Shown: one piece after another, positions 1 to 10,550 of the stretch
Numbering within the stretch: position 1 is the first letter of the stretch
How the letters are laid out: each line of letters begins with the position of its first letter
Assembly (NCBI RefSeq): GCF_011386835.1
Contig: NC_088791.1
Span: forward strand, 57,121,498-57,185,497
DNA from: Chrysemys picta bellii
Lineage: Eukaryota > Chordata > Testudines > Emydidae
Length of the DNA stretch: 64,000 nucleotides
Reading direction: 5' to 3'
Notes under the pieces: generated by a model
What the model saw: the letters and a program-made list of their open reading frames with translations, nothing else
Database searches by the model: none
What the model was told of the DNA's origin: nothing
Translations under genes and position numbers: made by a program

Positions 1-432
1 GAATGTCTTGTCATATGTGAAATGTGAAAAGATTTTGAATTTATATGGCACCTCTGCTATAGGCCCTGATCCTGTAATGAGCTCCATGCAGGTAAAATCC
101 TCACTGAAGTTAATGGAACTCTGAGTGCCCAGCCAGATCTCTGTGAAGCCATAGGCTGTAAATTCTTTGGCACAGGAGCTGTACCTCTCCTTGTGTTGAT
201 ACAGAACGTATTATTGGTTTTTTGAAACAGTTTCTGGACCAAAAGTCAGAAGCCACTGAGAAGAATGTGATCTTGCCTCCCTCTGTACAACAGGCATTCC
301 GCTGTTTGCCTTTCATATCTTTTGAGGGAACCCCCACTAACATCTTCAAGAGAAGAGGTGGTCAGCTCCGCTGTCTTACATCATCCACTAAACTTCAGAT
401 TGGCTGGGAATAGTAGGCAGGTTCCTACATAT

Positions 433-846
433 CATGGGCAGCGCATGAACCGCCGGCTGGGGGAGGCTAGCCCCCAACACCGCCCTTTCTTCCCAAGACC
501 CCGCCCCTTCCGTAATCACCCCCACCAGAGCCCAATGCCCCAGCACCACCGTGGGAGCCAGCCCCCAACTGAGGCTAGTGTCCCCAGCGCCGGGAGGGCG
601 GGTGGCGCGGCCCCGGCCCTCCCAGCCCTGGAGCGCTGGCAGGGCGGGCAGCACAGCCCCAGTCTCCCCAGCCCCAGAGCGCTGGGAGAGTGGACAGTGT
701 GCCCCCAGCCCGAGCCCAGGCCACTGCACAGGGGGAATTGCAGAGCAGGAAGCAGGAGGGGAACTAGGGGCAGAGCGTGAGTGGGACCACGTCTGGCTAT
801 TTGGGGAGGCACAGCCTCCCCCAGCCTATGATACCCGCCACCCATG
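433..846. mobile_element. GC-rich MITE, probably hAT-type
   Basis: The two ends are imperfect inverted repeats. Each starts CATGGG, and both share the inner block GGCTGGGGGAGGCT (about 456-470 and its complement near 810-825). The 8 bases on either side, CTACATAT and CAACACAT, agree at 6 of 8 positions, which fits an aged hAT-type duplication. The interior is about two-thirds G+C with Pro/Arg/Ala-rich open frames on both strands. I take these as composition effects, not genes. Confidence 0.6.
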
Positions 847-2087
847 CAACACATCCCAAGAAGGGTGGTCAGGGTGCAGCAGGCCACCCTCCATTGCCAG
901 CATCCTTAGTATCAGAAGGCTGTCAAGGCTCATGGTACATTTGTGTTGGGAGACAGGGCCACAGGGCTGAAAGGCTGCCTTCGGTACTGTAGATTTGCTA
1001 AGCTTAGGATAAGCCTTCTGTCTTTTGGTTGCTTATCGGATCTGAATCTAAACTTTCTTATGTTCTCCTCTCAGTGCAGTTTATGTATGTGTGTCAGAGA
1101 GCTAAGCGCATAAGATGAGCATACAAAACCAGCGCCAGTATGATTTATATAATTTTTGCAGTGTTAATACTAGTTTTGGTGCATGCCCTAAAAGTACAAA
1201 TGTGAAAATGGTGGTGATGTTATTATATGCATAGCTAGTACGCCTTAGGTATTCTCTTATATACATTTTTGCTATGCTGATGCTGGGTTTCTCAGGTTGT
1301 TTCTATTTTATTCTTCTGCTAGTCCTAGAAGCACAGGAAAAGCTACTTAAAGGGCACAAGGAAATTATTATTTCAGTTTGAGTTAAAAATGAATAGAGGG
1401 AACTGAGAAAACAAAACTTATTCTATATTACTATTTTCCGTAAAACCAAAGCACTTCTAGCCAGTTTTTTCAAAAAGCAAATGCTCTTGTTTTTCCATCA
1501 CTACCTATTTTAGATTTCTTTACATTACAACATAATCTTTTTATAAATAAGACAATTTTGAGGAGAAATAACAGTTCTGGAAGGAGTACACACATGACTT
1601 TTTTAAAATAGGGGGAAAAAATCTAAATTTACACTGTGTTCCTTTTCTTAATTTATGAAGGAAGGCAAAATTCCATTCTATATTTATCCTGTCTCTTTAT
1701 AAGTCTTATTCTCTATCATTTTTAAACTCTATGAATTCTCCTCATATCGGTCAAATGCAGCACATAATCCTGTTTTCTTTTTCAGTGGAAAATGCACATT
1801 ACAATCTCACAACCCTAATCACAGCAGTTGTACATTGGACAAAACTTGCATGCAACTGCACAGGTACTTTTACTTAGAGATGAGCCAAAAGCAGAAGTAA
1901 GAAGGGAGGTTTTAGATTCAGACCCCCAGTCCAAACCTACACCTTCTGTCTTGTTCTAGGTTGAGCTCAAAACAAGACATATTTTTGAGTTCTGTTTTTT
2001 GACCAGGCAAATCTCTGAAGTGCATCTGTCCTTGTGGGAGTTCTTTCCATTTATAGTGGCACAATTTTTTCAAGATCACTTAGAGCA

Positions 2088-2125
2088 GTGGTTCTCAAAG
2101 CTGGTCCACCGCTTGTTTGAAATAA
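2088..2125. mobile_element. hAT MITE terminal fragment
   Basis: A short stretch beginning CAGTGGTTCTCAAAG looks like the terminal inverted repeat of a hAT-type MITE. The other end is not present nearby, so this is only a relic of one end. Confidence 0.4.
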
Positions 2126-2749
2126 ACTGGACACAGAAAAGTTTTAAGAGGGAGAAAAGGCAAAATGACAACTATACAGCTCAAAATAGAGACTAATCTT
2201 CTAAAATGGGGACAGATAGCATGAATACTTTTTGAAAGCCCTGAAACACTCCAGTTTTTATATTATCATTGTTCAGGGGGCATACTAGTTCATAACAATG
2301 TATTTAATTATTTTATCCTTCACATTAGCAACTAGAGTCAGATATTTGGGTCTTTTTTGGTGTTACAAAATTCCCAAAGCCATTAAGCTCTATCTATTTT
2401 TTTTTCTTTTTTGCTAGTGTTCCTTATTGATTTCATGTTATTTCATCATGGTACAAGATATGTTTCTGTTAGTTCTAAAAATATGTTCAAATACATTACA
2501 TCCCCTCACAGCAGGCTGCCATCTCAGGAAACCTGTAAATACACATATTGCATATCATCAGTGAAAGTTCTTCACTCCTAAACATGACACACAAACACTG
2601 CTTTACGGATTTGTGCATACATGCATAGATGGCTCTCAGCCAAAAATTCAAATGTGGATGCAAAGTTCAGTGGTATTGGGTTCCATGGTTTGGTTTGGGC
2701 CTGTGTGAATATGTCCATTCCTCTTACCTAATTAGATGGGAGTAGATGA

Positions 2750-4860
2750 TAGATGGACCCTGGATTTCAGAAAAGCAGACTTTGACTCCCTCAGGGAACT
2801 GATGGGCAGGATCCCCTGGGAGGCTAATATGAGGGGGAAAGGAGTCCAGGAGAGCTGGCTGTGTTTTAAAGAAGCCTTATTGAGGGCACAGGAGCAAACC
2901 ATCCCAAGGTGCAGAAAGAATAGCAAAGGTGGCAGGTGACCAGGTTGGCTTAACATAGAAATCTTCAGTGAACTTAAACACAAAAAGGAAGTTTACAAAA
3001 AGTGGAAACTTAGACAGATGATTAGGTAAGAGTATAAAAATATTGCTCGAGCATGCAGGGGTGTAATCAGGAAGGCCAAAGTACAATTGGAGTTGCAGCT
3101 AGCAAGGGATGTGAAGGGTAACAAGAAGGGTTTCTACAGGTATGTTAGCAACAAGAAGAAGGTCAGGGAATGTGTGGGACCCTTACTGAATTGGGGAGGC
3201 AACCTAGTTACAGATGATATGGAAAAAGCTGAAGTACTCAATGCTTTTTTTGCCTTGGTCTTCACAGACAAGGTCAGCTCCCAGACTGCTGCACTGGGCA
3301 GCACAGTATGGGGAGGAGGTGAGCAGCCCTCAGTGGTGAAAGAACAGGTTAAGGACTATTTAGAAAAGCTGGACATGCACAAGTCCATGAGTCCGTATCT
3401 AACACATCCAAGGGTGCTGAGGGAGTTGGCTGATGTGATTGCAGAGCCATTGGTGATTATCTTTGAAAACTCATGGTGATCGGGGGAGGTCCCGGATGAT
3501 TGGAAAAAGGCAAATATAGTGCTCATTTTTAAAAAAGGGAAGAAGGAGAATCCGGGGAACTACTCACCTGAGTCCCTGAAAAAATCATGGAGCAGGTCCT
3601 CAAGGAATCCATTTTGAAGCACTCGGAGGAGAGGAAGTTGATCAGGAACAGTCAACATGGATTCACCAAGGGCAAGTCATGCTGACCAACCTGATTGCCT
3701 TCTATTATGAGATGACTGGCTCTGTGGATATGGGGAAAGCAGTGGATGTGATATATCTTGACTTTAGCAAAGCTTTTGATACAGTCTCCCGCAGTATTCT
3801 TGCCAGCAAGTTAAAAAAGTATGGATTCGATGAATGGACTATAAGGTGGATAGAAAGCTGGCTAGATTGTCGGGCTCAACGGTTAGTGATCAATGGCTCC
3901 ATGTCTAGTTGGCAGCTGGTATCAAGCAGAGTGCCCAGGGCTCTGTCCTGGGGCCAGTTTTGTTCAACATCTTCATTAATGATCTGGATGATGGGATGGA
4001 TTGCACCCTCAGCAGGTTTGTGGATGACACTAAGTTGGGGGGAGAGGTAGATACTCTGGAGGGTAGGGATCGGGTCCAGAGTGACCTAGACAAATCGGAG
4101 GATTGGACTAAAAGAAATCTGATGAGGTTCAACAAGGACAAGTGGCTATGCAGCAGTTCTGCAGAAAAGGACCTAAGGGTTACAGTGGATGAGAAGCTGG
4201 ATATGAGTCAACAGTGTGCCCTTGTTGCCAAGAAGGCTAACGGCATAGTGGGCTGCATTAGTAGGAGCATTGCCAGCAGATTGAGGGAAGTGATTATTCC
4301 CCTCTATTCGGCACTGGTGAGGCCACATCTGGAGTTATTGTGTCCAGTTTTGGGCCCCCCACTACAGAAAGGATGTGGACAAATTGGAGAGAGTCCAGTG
4401 GAGGGCAATGAAAATGATTAGGGGGCTGGGGCACATGGCTTACAAGGAGAGGCTGAGGGACTTGGGTTATTTAGTCTGCAGAAGAGAAGAGTGAGGGGAG
4501 ATTTGATAACAGCCTTCAACTACCTGAAGGGGGGATTCCAAAGTGGATGGAGCTCGGCTGTTTCTCAGTGGTGGCAGATGACAGAATAAGGAGCAATGGT
4601 CTCAAGTTGCAGTGGTGGAGGTGGAGGTTGGATATTAGGAAAAACTATTTCACTTAGGAGGGTGGTGAAGCACTGGAATGGGTTACCTAGGGAAGTGGTG
4701 GAATTTCCAGCCTTAGAGGTTTTTAAGGCCTGGCTTCACAAAGCCCTGGCTGGGATGATTTATTTGGGGTTGGTCCTGCTTTGTGCAGGGGTTTGGACTA
4801 GATGACCTCCTAAGGTCTCTTCCAACCCATATCATCTATGATTTTATGATTCTAAGAGTG
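2750..4860 (+). mobile_element. CR1 LINE, 5'-truncated, degenerate
   Basis: The + strand encodes, in broken frames, the region between endonuclease and reverse transcriptase (2736-2939 and 3087-3479, ending NSW then TGA) and then the RT itself. RT motif A reads YLDFSKAFDTV (about 3755-3785). Box B is [10 protein letters not shown] (about 3927-3957, another frame). The catalytic box is FVDD instead of YADD (about 4018-4030). The 3' end carries the typical CR1 end GGACTAGATGACCTCCTAAG followed by ATGATTTTATGATTCT. The endonuclease is missing, and several stops and frameshifts make it a dead copy. Confidence 0.92.
3679..4421 (+). pseudogene. CR1 reverse transcriptase, frameshifted remnant
   Basis: This is the core of the RT of the CR1 at 2750-4860. 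The first frame (3679-4050) carries SKAFDTV with the first catalytic Asp. The reading then continues in another frame (3909-4421) with [17 protein letters not shown] and FVDD, so a frameshift lies around 3900-3950. The downstream thumb-like region ([12 protein letters not shown], then [13 protein letters not shown]) is recognisable but broken again after about 4400. In an intact element this enzyme copies LINE RNA at a nicked target. This copy cannot make it. Confidence 0.88.
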
Positions 4861-5164
4861 AATCTTTATGGATTTTGTAATGGGGTGTGCTGTGCCTTTA
4901 AGGACAGGCCCACATCCAGCAAGGAATGCTGGGAAAGGGGAAGACATATAAGCACTGCTACCTTCAAAAGAGGAGTTGCTATGAGGTCATTGTCATCATT
5001 TCAACTAAAGTGAGGAGGTAACTGGGCAAGACCAGCAGTGGGACTTCCACCATAGATATCAAAGCCAGCCTGGGAAGGTGTCTGAGCAGGCTTGTGGAAA
5101 AAGCCTCATGGAAGGGGCCAGGGGGAAGGCAAGGACCCTGGGTGCTGTGCCTATTGAAGAAAGG
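4861..5164. other. Unassigned stretch, possibly LTR-derived
   Basis: It lies between two CR1 pieces. It contains GTGCCTTTAAGG and a TATA-like ACATATAAGCAC, which recall LTR promoter regions, but I could not place ends or a target duplication. No gene seen. Confidence 0.25.
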
Positions 5165-5509
5165 TGACTTAATCACAGGCTATAAGTAATGGGAAAGAGA
5201 TTTCTGACAGTAGAAGGCAGAAGATCCAATGGTTGGATGCTGAAGTTGGACAAATTCAGACTTGAAATAAAGCACAATTTTTAAGAGGTTAATTAATAAT
5301 TGAAACAATTTAGCTGGGCCATGATGGATTCTCTGTCTCGTGAAGTCTTTAAATCAAGACTGGAGGTCTTTTAAAAGAGGTATGTTATAGCTCACACCGC
5401 AGTTCTAGGCTAGATGCAGAAATTACCGAGGAAGGTTCTATGGCCTGAGTTATCCAGGAAGTCAGACTAGATGATCATAACAGTCCCTTCTTGGCCTTAC
5501 ATCTATTAA
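5165..5509 (+). mobile_element. CR1 3'-end fragment
   Basis: The text AAGTCTTTAAATCAAGACTGG followed by GTCAGACTAGATGATCATAA is the typical 3' untranslated end of one CR1 subfamily in + orientation. The same text recurs in the CR1 at 26368-27095, which supports the call. Confidence 0.8.
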
Positions 5510-5966
5510 TGTTATTACCACAGATTCCACATTATTGGGAACTCAGCTCATTGTGCTCAACACTGCTTGGGTCCTTTTGGTCAATTACCCAGACTAGATT
5601 AGTTCAACTGCACTTCTGCGGGGTCTGGTGTATTCACAGTTCAAACATATACCTCCTTTGCGGGACCTGGTTTATTCACTCATTCTACAGAGGATAACTC
5701 ACTTATTTAGCTGTTCAAGTTTGTGCCCTCTGTGGGTCCATGTAAGAGTCCCAGTTGACTTCCTCCCTCTGGTCAGGAGGTCCCAGTCCTCCTCTCACAG
5801 TTGGGGTGTATTGCAGACATTGCTCTGTCTCTCTCCTTAAGACAAGAGCCCCCTGCTTCTCCTCCTGGGAGACCTTTCCACGTCTTAAAGGGCCACGCCA
5901 CGTGACATGGTTGGGCTGACCCCTATACACCCCTACCCTTAAGGGGGCAGATCCTGCCATCACATT
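5510..5966 (-). mobile_element. Probable solo LTR
   Basis: The block starts TGTTATTACC right after the CR1 tail and ends CCATCACA, so it has TG...CA ends. On the - strand there is an AATAAA in a fitting place (complement near 5670-5680), which suggests - orientation. I could not find a convincing target-site duplication, so the ends are approximate. No internal retroviral genes are present. Confidence 0.45.
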
Positions 5967-6975
5967 TCATTTATTAGCAATGCCTGGGTTCCCACCAAAA
6001 CGTTGCTATTATCCAAAGGTTGCCAATAAGGTAAAGGCAGGTTGGTGGAGCTGCAGCCAGGGATGGAAGCGCTGGAGTATGTATAGCCTGGACCCCTGAT
6101 GCCAGGGCAGGGCACAGCCATAAAGTGCAGGGAAAGGTACTATGCAGCCTGCATGCTCCTGCTCTCCATGGAAAGGCCCAGCATCTGGGCTGCAGCCCCA
6201 CTCCCTGCTGCTGCCCAGCCCACAGCCTCCCCTCTCAACCTCCCTCTGACGCTCCCCAGGGTTGTGAGGCACCTCGCTACCGCTTGCCCTTAGCATGAGG
6301 AAGTTTTGCCTCTGCCTGCTGTGTCAGCTCTCTGAATCCACCAGCCTCTGGCAACACAAGCACTGCCTTCCTGGCCTTCGCAGGCCTCGATCTCTCTGTG
6401 TAGGTAGCAATAGACATATGCCAACCCCTGAGTCCTCTGAGTGTGCCCATGCTCAGCCCCTGTTCCACTGACTGCCCACAAAACTGTTAGATCTGCTATT
6501 CCCAAAGTAACAGTACCCACCAGCTTGCAAAATTCACCTCCGGACCCACTCTGCTTAACATACTGCACTTAGCATTTGGCATCAAGTGGTACTTGGGTCA
6601 TACTCCCCTCCAGCAGAGCCTCTCCCATTGGAGGGTATGTGGACGCCCCAGTCCCTTACTGCCTGTGCTGGCAGTGGGTCCCTGCCTGTAGGCCAGTTTG
6701 TGGGGCAGCAATCGGAGAAGGCATGTCCCAGCTCTTCCTGCCTGCAGCGGGGTCTTTCTTTCAAAAAAGTTCTGAATAAGTGGTATATAGCTGAATTCCA
6801 TAAACATCATAGTCAATGGGACAGGATTGGTTCCCAGCAAAATGTTGCTATGAACTGAAAGTTGTTAATATTGGGGTTGCTGAGAACCAGCATCCACTGT
6901 TTTGTATTTAATAGTGCCAAAATGATGCTAGGTGCTTTACAAACAGGAAGGTTCCATCCTACAAACACTTATGTG
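5967..6975. other. Unassigned intronic stretch
   Basis: Moderately GC-rich sequence with short open frames on both strands and no recognisable domain. The end (about 6900-6967, AGGTGCTTTACAAACAGG) resembles a widespread amniote SINE. Similar text (CCCCAAAGAGCTCATTATCT) resumes after the MITE at 7330-7355, so a SINE may have been split here. Confidence 0.3.
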
Positions 6976-7208
6976 CAGGGCCGGCTCCAGGCACCAGCTT
7001 GTCAAGCAGGTGCTTAGGGCAGCCACTCCGGAGAGGGGCAGCACGTCCAGCTATTCGGCGGCAATTCGGTGGATGGTCCCTCACTCCAGCTCAGAGCGAA
7101 AGACCTCCTGCTGAATTGCCACCACAGATCACGATCGCGGCTTTTTTTATTTTATTTTATTTATTTTTTTGGCTGCTTGGGGTGGCCAAAACCCTGGAGC
7201 TGGCCCTG
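6976..7208. mobile_element. hAT-type MITE with perfect 8-bp duplication
   Basis: The element starts CAGGGCCGGCTCC and ends GGAGCTGGCCCTG, a nearly perfect terminal inverted repeat. It is flanked by the exact direct repeat CTTATGTG at 6968-6975 and 7209-7216. CAGG...CCTG ends and an 8-bp duplication are the signature of hAT transposons. At 233 bp it has no coding capacity. It belongs to the same family as 37536-37838. Confidence 0.92.
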
Positions 7209-7652
7209 CTTATGTGTATAGTTAACTTTAAGCATGCATGTAATTCCACTGCAGCCAGTGGAAGCACTCACATGCATAAAGTAAAGCATGTGTATAATTG
7301 TTTACAGGGTCAAGGCCTAAGAAAACCAGGCCCCTTCCCCAAAGAGCTCATTATCTAAACAGATATCTTGTTGGCAAAGGATAGGATGCAACGAACTGGA
7401 AGAGATTGAGTTGTTATCTGTAACTTCTCTTTTAAGTTTGAGTGTGGGATTAAAACCCTTTTTTGTATTTCAGCTGTTCACAGCTGCCACCATTAGGAGC
7501 ATTGAATCCTGCAACATCTCCCTGAGGTTAGGGGAAATAAATAACATAGCATGCATGCCCAGCTGACTATCTTCCAGCTTTCAGTTTCTTATTTCAGAAC
7601 CAGATTTCTTCAAGCAAGGCAAAGCCATTACTTTTTATTAAGAATATACATA

Positions 7653-7846
7653 CAGTATAATTCCAGTTATCTGAATTCCCTTTATCCAAAAATCCTACTT
7701 ATCCAAATCCATAGTTTCCCCCCTATGTAGACCTATGTTAGTTAATAGCATTTCAGTTTACCCAAATACCCAGTTATCCAAAAGTTTTGGATGTCCCCAA
7801 AAGTTTTGGATGTCCTCTAGGCCATTCAGATAAATAGGATTGGGGT
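7653..7846. mobile_element. Tigger/mariner-like MITE remnant
   Basis: After TA it begins CAGTATAATTCCAGTTATCTG. The far end (about 7825-7843) reads, on the complement, as a similar TTATCTGAAT-rich repeat. Inside, CCAAAAGTTTTGGATGTCC is duplicated in tandem (about 7779-7815). The right end runs into a (GT)n tract (about 7845-7866), which blurs the boundary. Confidence 0.45.
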
Positions 7847-7866
7847 GTGTGTGTGTGTGTGTGTGT
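7845..7866. repeat. (GT)n microsatellite
   Basis: An uninterrupted GT dinucleotide run of about ten units. Confidence 0.9.
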
Positions 7867-9029
7867 TTACATCATATGCTGAGATTGAAAAATAAGCTAT
7901 TTAAGAGGTATCCAAGTATGAAAAATCTGAAAATTTCTCAGTATCTGAACAATACTTTCCCCCCCTCACACTGCATTACACCAAACAGATTTTCCTGAAA
8001 TTAAGTAACAGTTGTTCTAGGCTGAAACTAAACAATAGAAATTAATTTTTGGACTGAAATAGGAATTTAAGGTGGAAATGCCTTGTCAGTCTTAACTACA
8101 GTATTTCCATAGTTCCATTCCATTCTAGATCTTCCTTTGAAGATCTGAGGACCGGGGGATGTACCTTTATTTGGCTTGGGAAATTAGATGTCAGTCAGAG
8201 GAAATCAAAATAGTTTTGTCCTCAAGCTTGATCTCCTTTTTGCAGCATGTGCTCCTTTCCTGGTGCTCTCAGCACTGAAGCATGTCAGTTTAATGAGGCA
8301 GCCTTTGGAAACTGTAAATCAGAGGTGCCCACTTTGGTGGCTGAGGGACCAGTGTGAATCCCCAGGGTTTTAAATGCACGTGTGGCCACCCTCTCCCTGT
8401 AACTGCAGGGTGAAATCAAAATGGATCAACAGCAGGACTTGATTGCTGTTGAATTCAAAGAAGAAACCATTTTTAGTCATGCATTATGAGAGATACTAAT
8501 ATGAGCTATGAGTATGGCTCTGTGCATTTATTTTTAAAATTACACAAATGTATATGATTGCAATCTAGTTATGGCATTCAGGGGCCAGTTGTTAATGAGA
8601 CCCTAGATATTGCAAAGCATGGGCACCACTATAGCAAACACTAAGACTGATCAAGTAAAATCTGCATTATTATCAGTTGAGAAGTTAAAGCACGCAGCAT
8701 ATGTCACCTGCAGTGATTAACCTTTGATGTGGGAGCAGATATCCTAGAGTGAAAACTGGAAGCTGTGGAGTGGAAATATAAGGTACATGAAGGCATGATG
8801 TCAGATATGAAATCTATTTCTAACATAACAGTAAAGAATTTATATTTGTGCAGATTGTAATTTGGAGCTGCTAATCACCTCCCCTCATTAGTGGGGATAG
8901 TTTCTGTTGGATATCATGGTCTTTCTGCAAAAATTGTCTGAATATTACAGAAGCTGAACTGTGTTTAGATTACCAATGAAGAACAATTATACCCATGCTG
9001 GGACTGCACTGGTGACTGTTTAGGATGCT

Positions 9030-9127
9030 CCTAGCCATCTTTCTTGGATTAGACACAACAAATCCTGCATCTTGGAGGAGGTTAGACTAGATGACCCTTG
9101 TGGTCCCTTCTAACCCTATGATTCTAC
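9030..9127 (+). mobile_element. CR1 3'-end fragment
   Basis: It carries the CR1 end GACTAGATGACCCTTGTGGT, then CCTATGATTCTAC. Only the last ~100 bp of the LINE is present. Confidence 0.85.
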
Positions 9128-9910
9128 ACAGTACCCCACAATAATTCGTAATGATTAAATTAGTGAAGTAAAGCTGGTTTATTTTTCAAAGATGACTTGC
9201 TGTTGATAATGTTTTTCTTTTTCATTGCCTTATCTGGTTATTAAATTTCCTGTCTTAGAAGACTGGAGAAAATTGAAATGTTTATTCAAGTTGGATGAAT
9301 ACACAGGGAGAATGTCCATGTGAAGCAAACATCCTGTACGCTATTAGTTTTCAGATTCCTTTATTTTATTTTTAGTTGTTCAGATACCTGTTGTACCATC
9401 TTGTGTGACATAAGTCCAGGTGCATACATGGGAACAGATCCAATCCTATTTTATCAGCAGAGCTTCAACATTCTGCATCTCACAATGTAACCACTCAGGC
9501 AGCAATTATACTGAGTCTACCAGCAGTCCTAGAGTTTTCAGGTTCTAACCTTAAAGGGACATGCCATTATACTCTAGTTCAAATTGCCAGAGGTGGATAA
9601 ATGTAACTAAGTAGGAAAATTCCTCCAAATGCAGTACCTCACAGAGTAGAGCACCAGTTGGATTGGGATCTCCAGTCACTACCATAATTATACAAATAAT
9701 TAATAAGAACCTCCACATTGCATACACTATTTTGTCTGCCACATGAAATAAGTAAATAGGTCCATCAAAGAATTACAACCCATATTTGATGGGGACCAAA
9801 ACCTGAAAGAAATTTTTCCTGAACCTCCTCTTCTGGCCTTCAAACAACCACTCTACTTTGCCAAGCTCATCATCAGAAGCAAGCTCATCATAGACCAGGA
9901 CACCCTAAAT

Positions 9911-10214
9911 GGAGGGCACGTCTTCATACCCGCCGGATCGGCGGGTAGCAATCGATCTATTGGGGATCGACTTATCGCGTATAGTGAAGACGCGATAAAA
10001 TCGATCCCTGATCGCTCTGCCATCGACTCCAGAAATCCACCGCAGCAAGAGGCGGAAGCGGAGTCGACGGCAGCGCGGCAGCGGTCGACTCGCCGCCATC
10101 CTCACAGCCAGGTAAGTCAACTTAAAATACGCAACTTCAGCTACGCTATTCACGTAGCTGAAGTTGCGTATCTTAGGCCCCCCCCCCCCCCCCCCCCGTA
10201 GTGTAGACCTAGCC
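9911..10214. mobile_element. Palindrome-rich MITE inserted in a PLE
   Basis: Both ends are weak inverted repeats (GGGCACGTCTTCA at the left; TGTAGACCTAGCC at the right). Inside are two strong hairpins. One is around 9961-10006 (GATCGACTTATCGCGT with its near complement). The other is perfect, 19 nt per arm, at 10127-10145 and 10153-10171 with a 7-nt loop. The PLE sequence reads on directly from one side to the other, which defines the insertion. It is CpG-rich compared with its surroundings. A clean target duplication was not found. Confidence 0.75.
10178..10197. repeat. 20-C homopolymer
   Basis: A run of twenty C inside the MITE at 9911-10214. Its length is likely to vary between individuals and be prone to sequencing error. 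Confidence 0.9.
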
Positions 10215-10286
10215 TGAAAGTGGTACCAGCCCCCTCTAGAACAACAGATGCAAAACCTACAGACATATCTCCACTGTTAGACACAA

Positions 10287-10550
10287 ATGCCTTTCAAGAT
10301 TCATAGGTCCTATACATGCTTATCACAACACGTGGTGTACCTCATCTGGTGCATCAAATGCCCCAATAACAACTATGTCGGTAAAATGAGACAATCACCA
10401 TGCTCTCAAATGAACTCACACAGAAAAATGATTAAAGTCAAAAACACCATATCACCTGTGGGTAAACACTTTTCACAAAATGATCACTCCATATCTGATC
10501 TTTCAATACTTATCCTCAAGGGAAACCTGCACAACACCTTCAAAACCTGA
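10287..10550 (+). pseudogene. PLE GIY-YIG endonuclease remnant
   Basis: The 87-codon frame carries a degenerate GIY-YIG domain: VVYLIWCIKC (GIY strand and following Cys), NNYVG (the YIG strand, with Val for Ile), then SQMNSHRK and PVGKHF, where the expected Glu of the active site is Lys. In intact PLEs this domain follows the reverse transcriptase and nicks the target. The reverse transcriptase is missing upstream, and the changed active-site residue argues against activity. Confidence 0.75.

Noticed and set aside
415..780. GC-rich block as a CpG island or promoter
   Set aside because: It coincides with the MITE at 433-846 with inverted ends; composition comes from the element.
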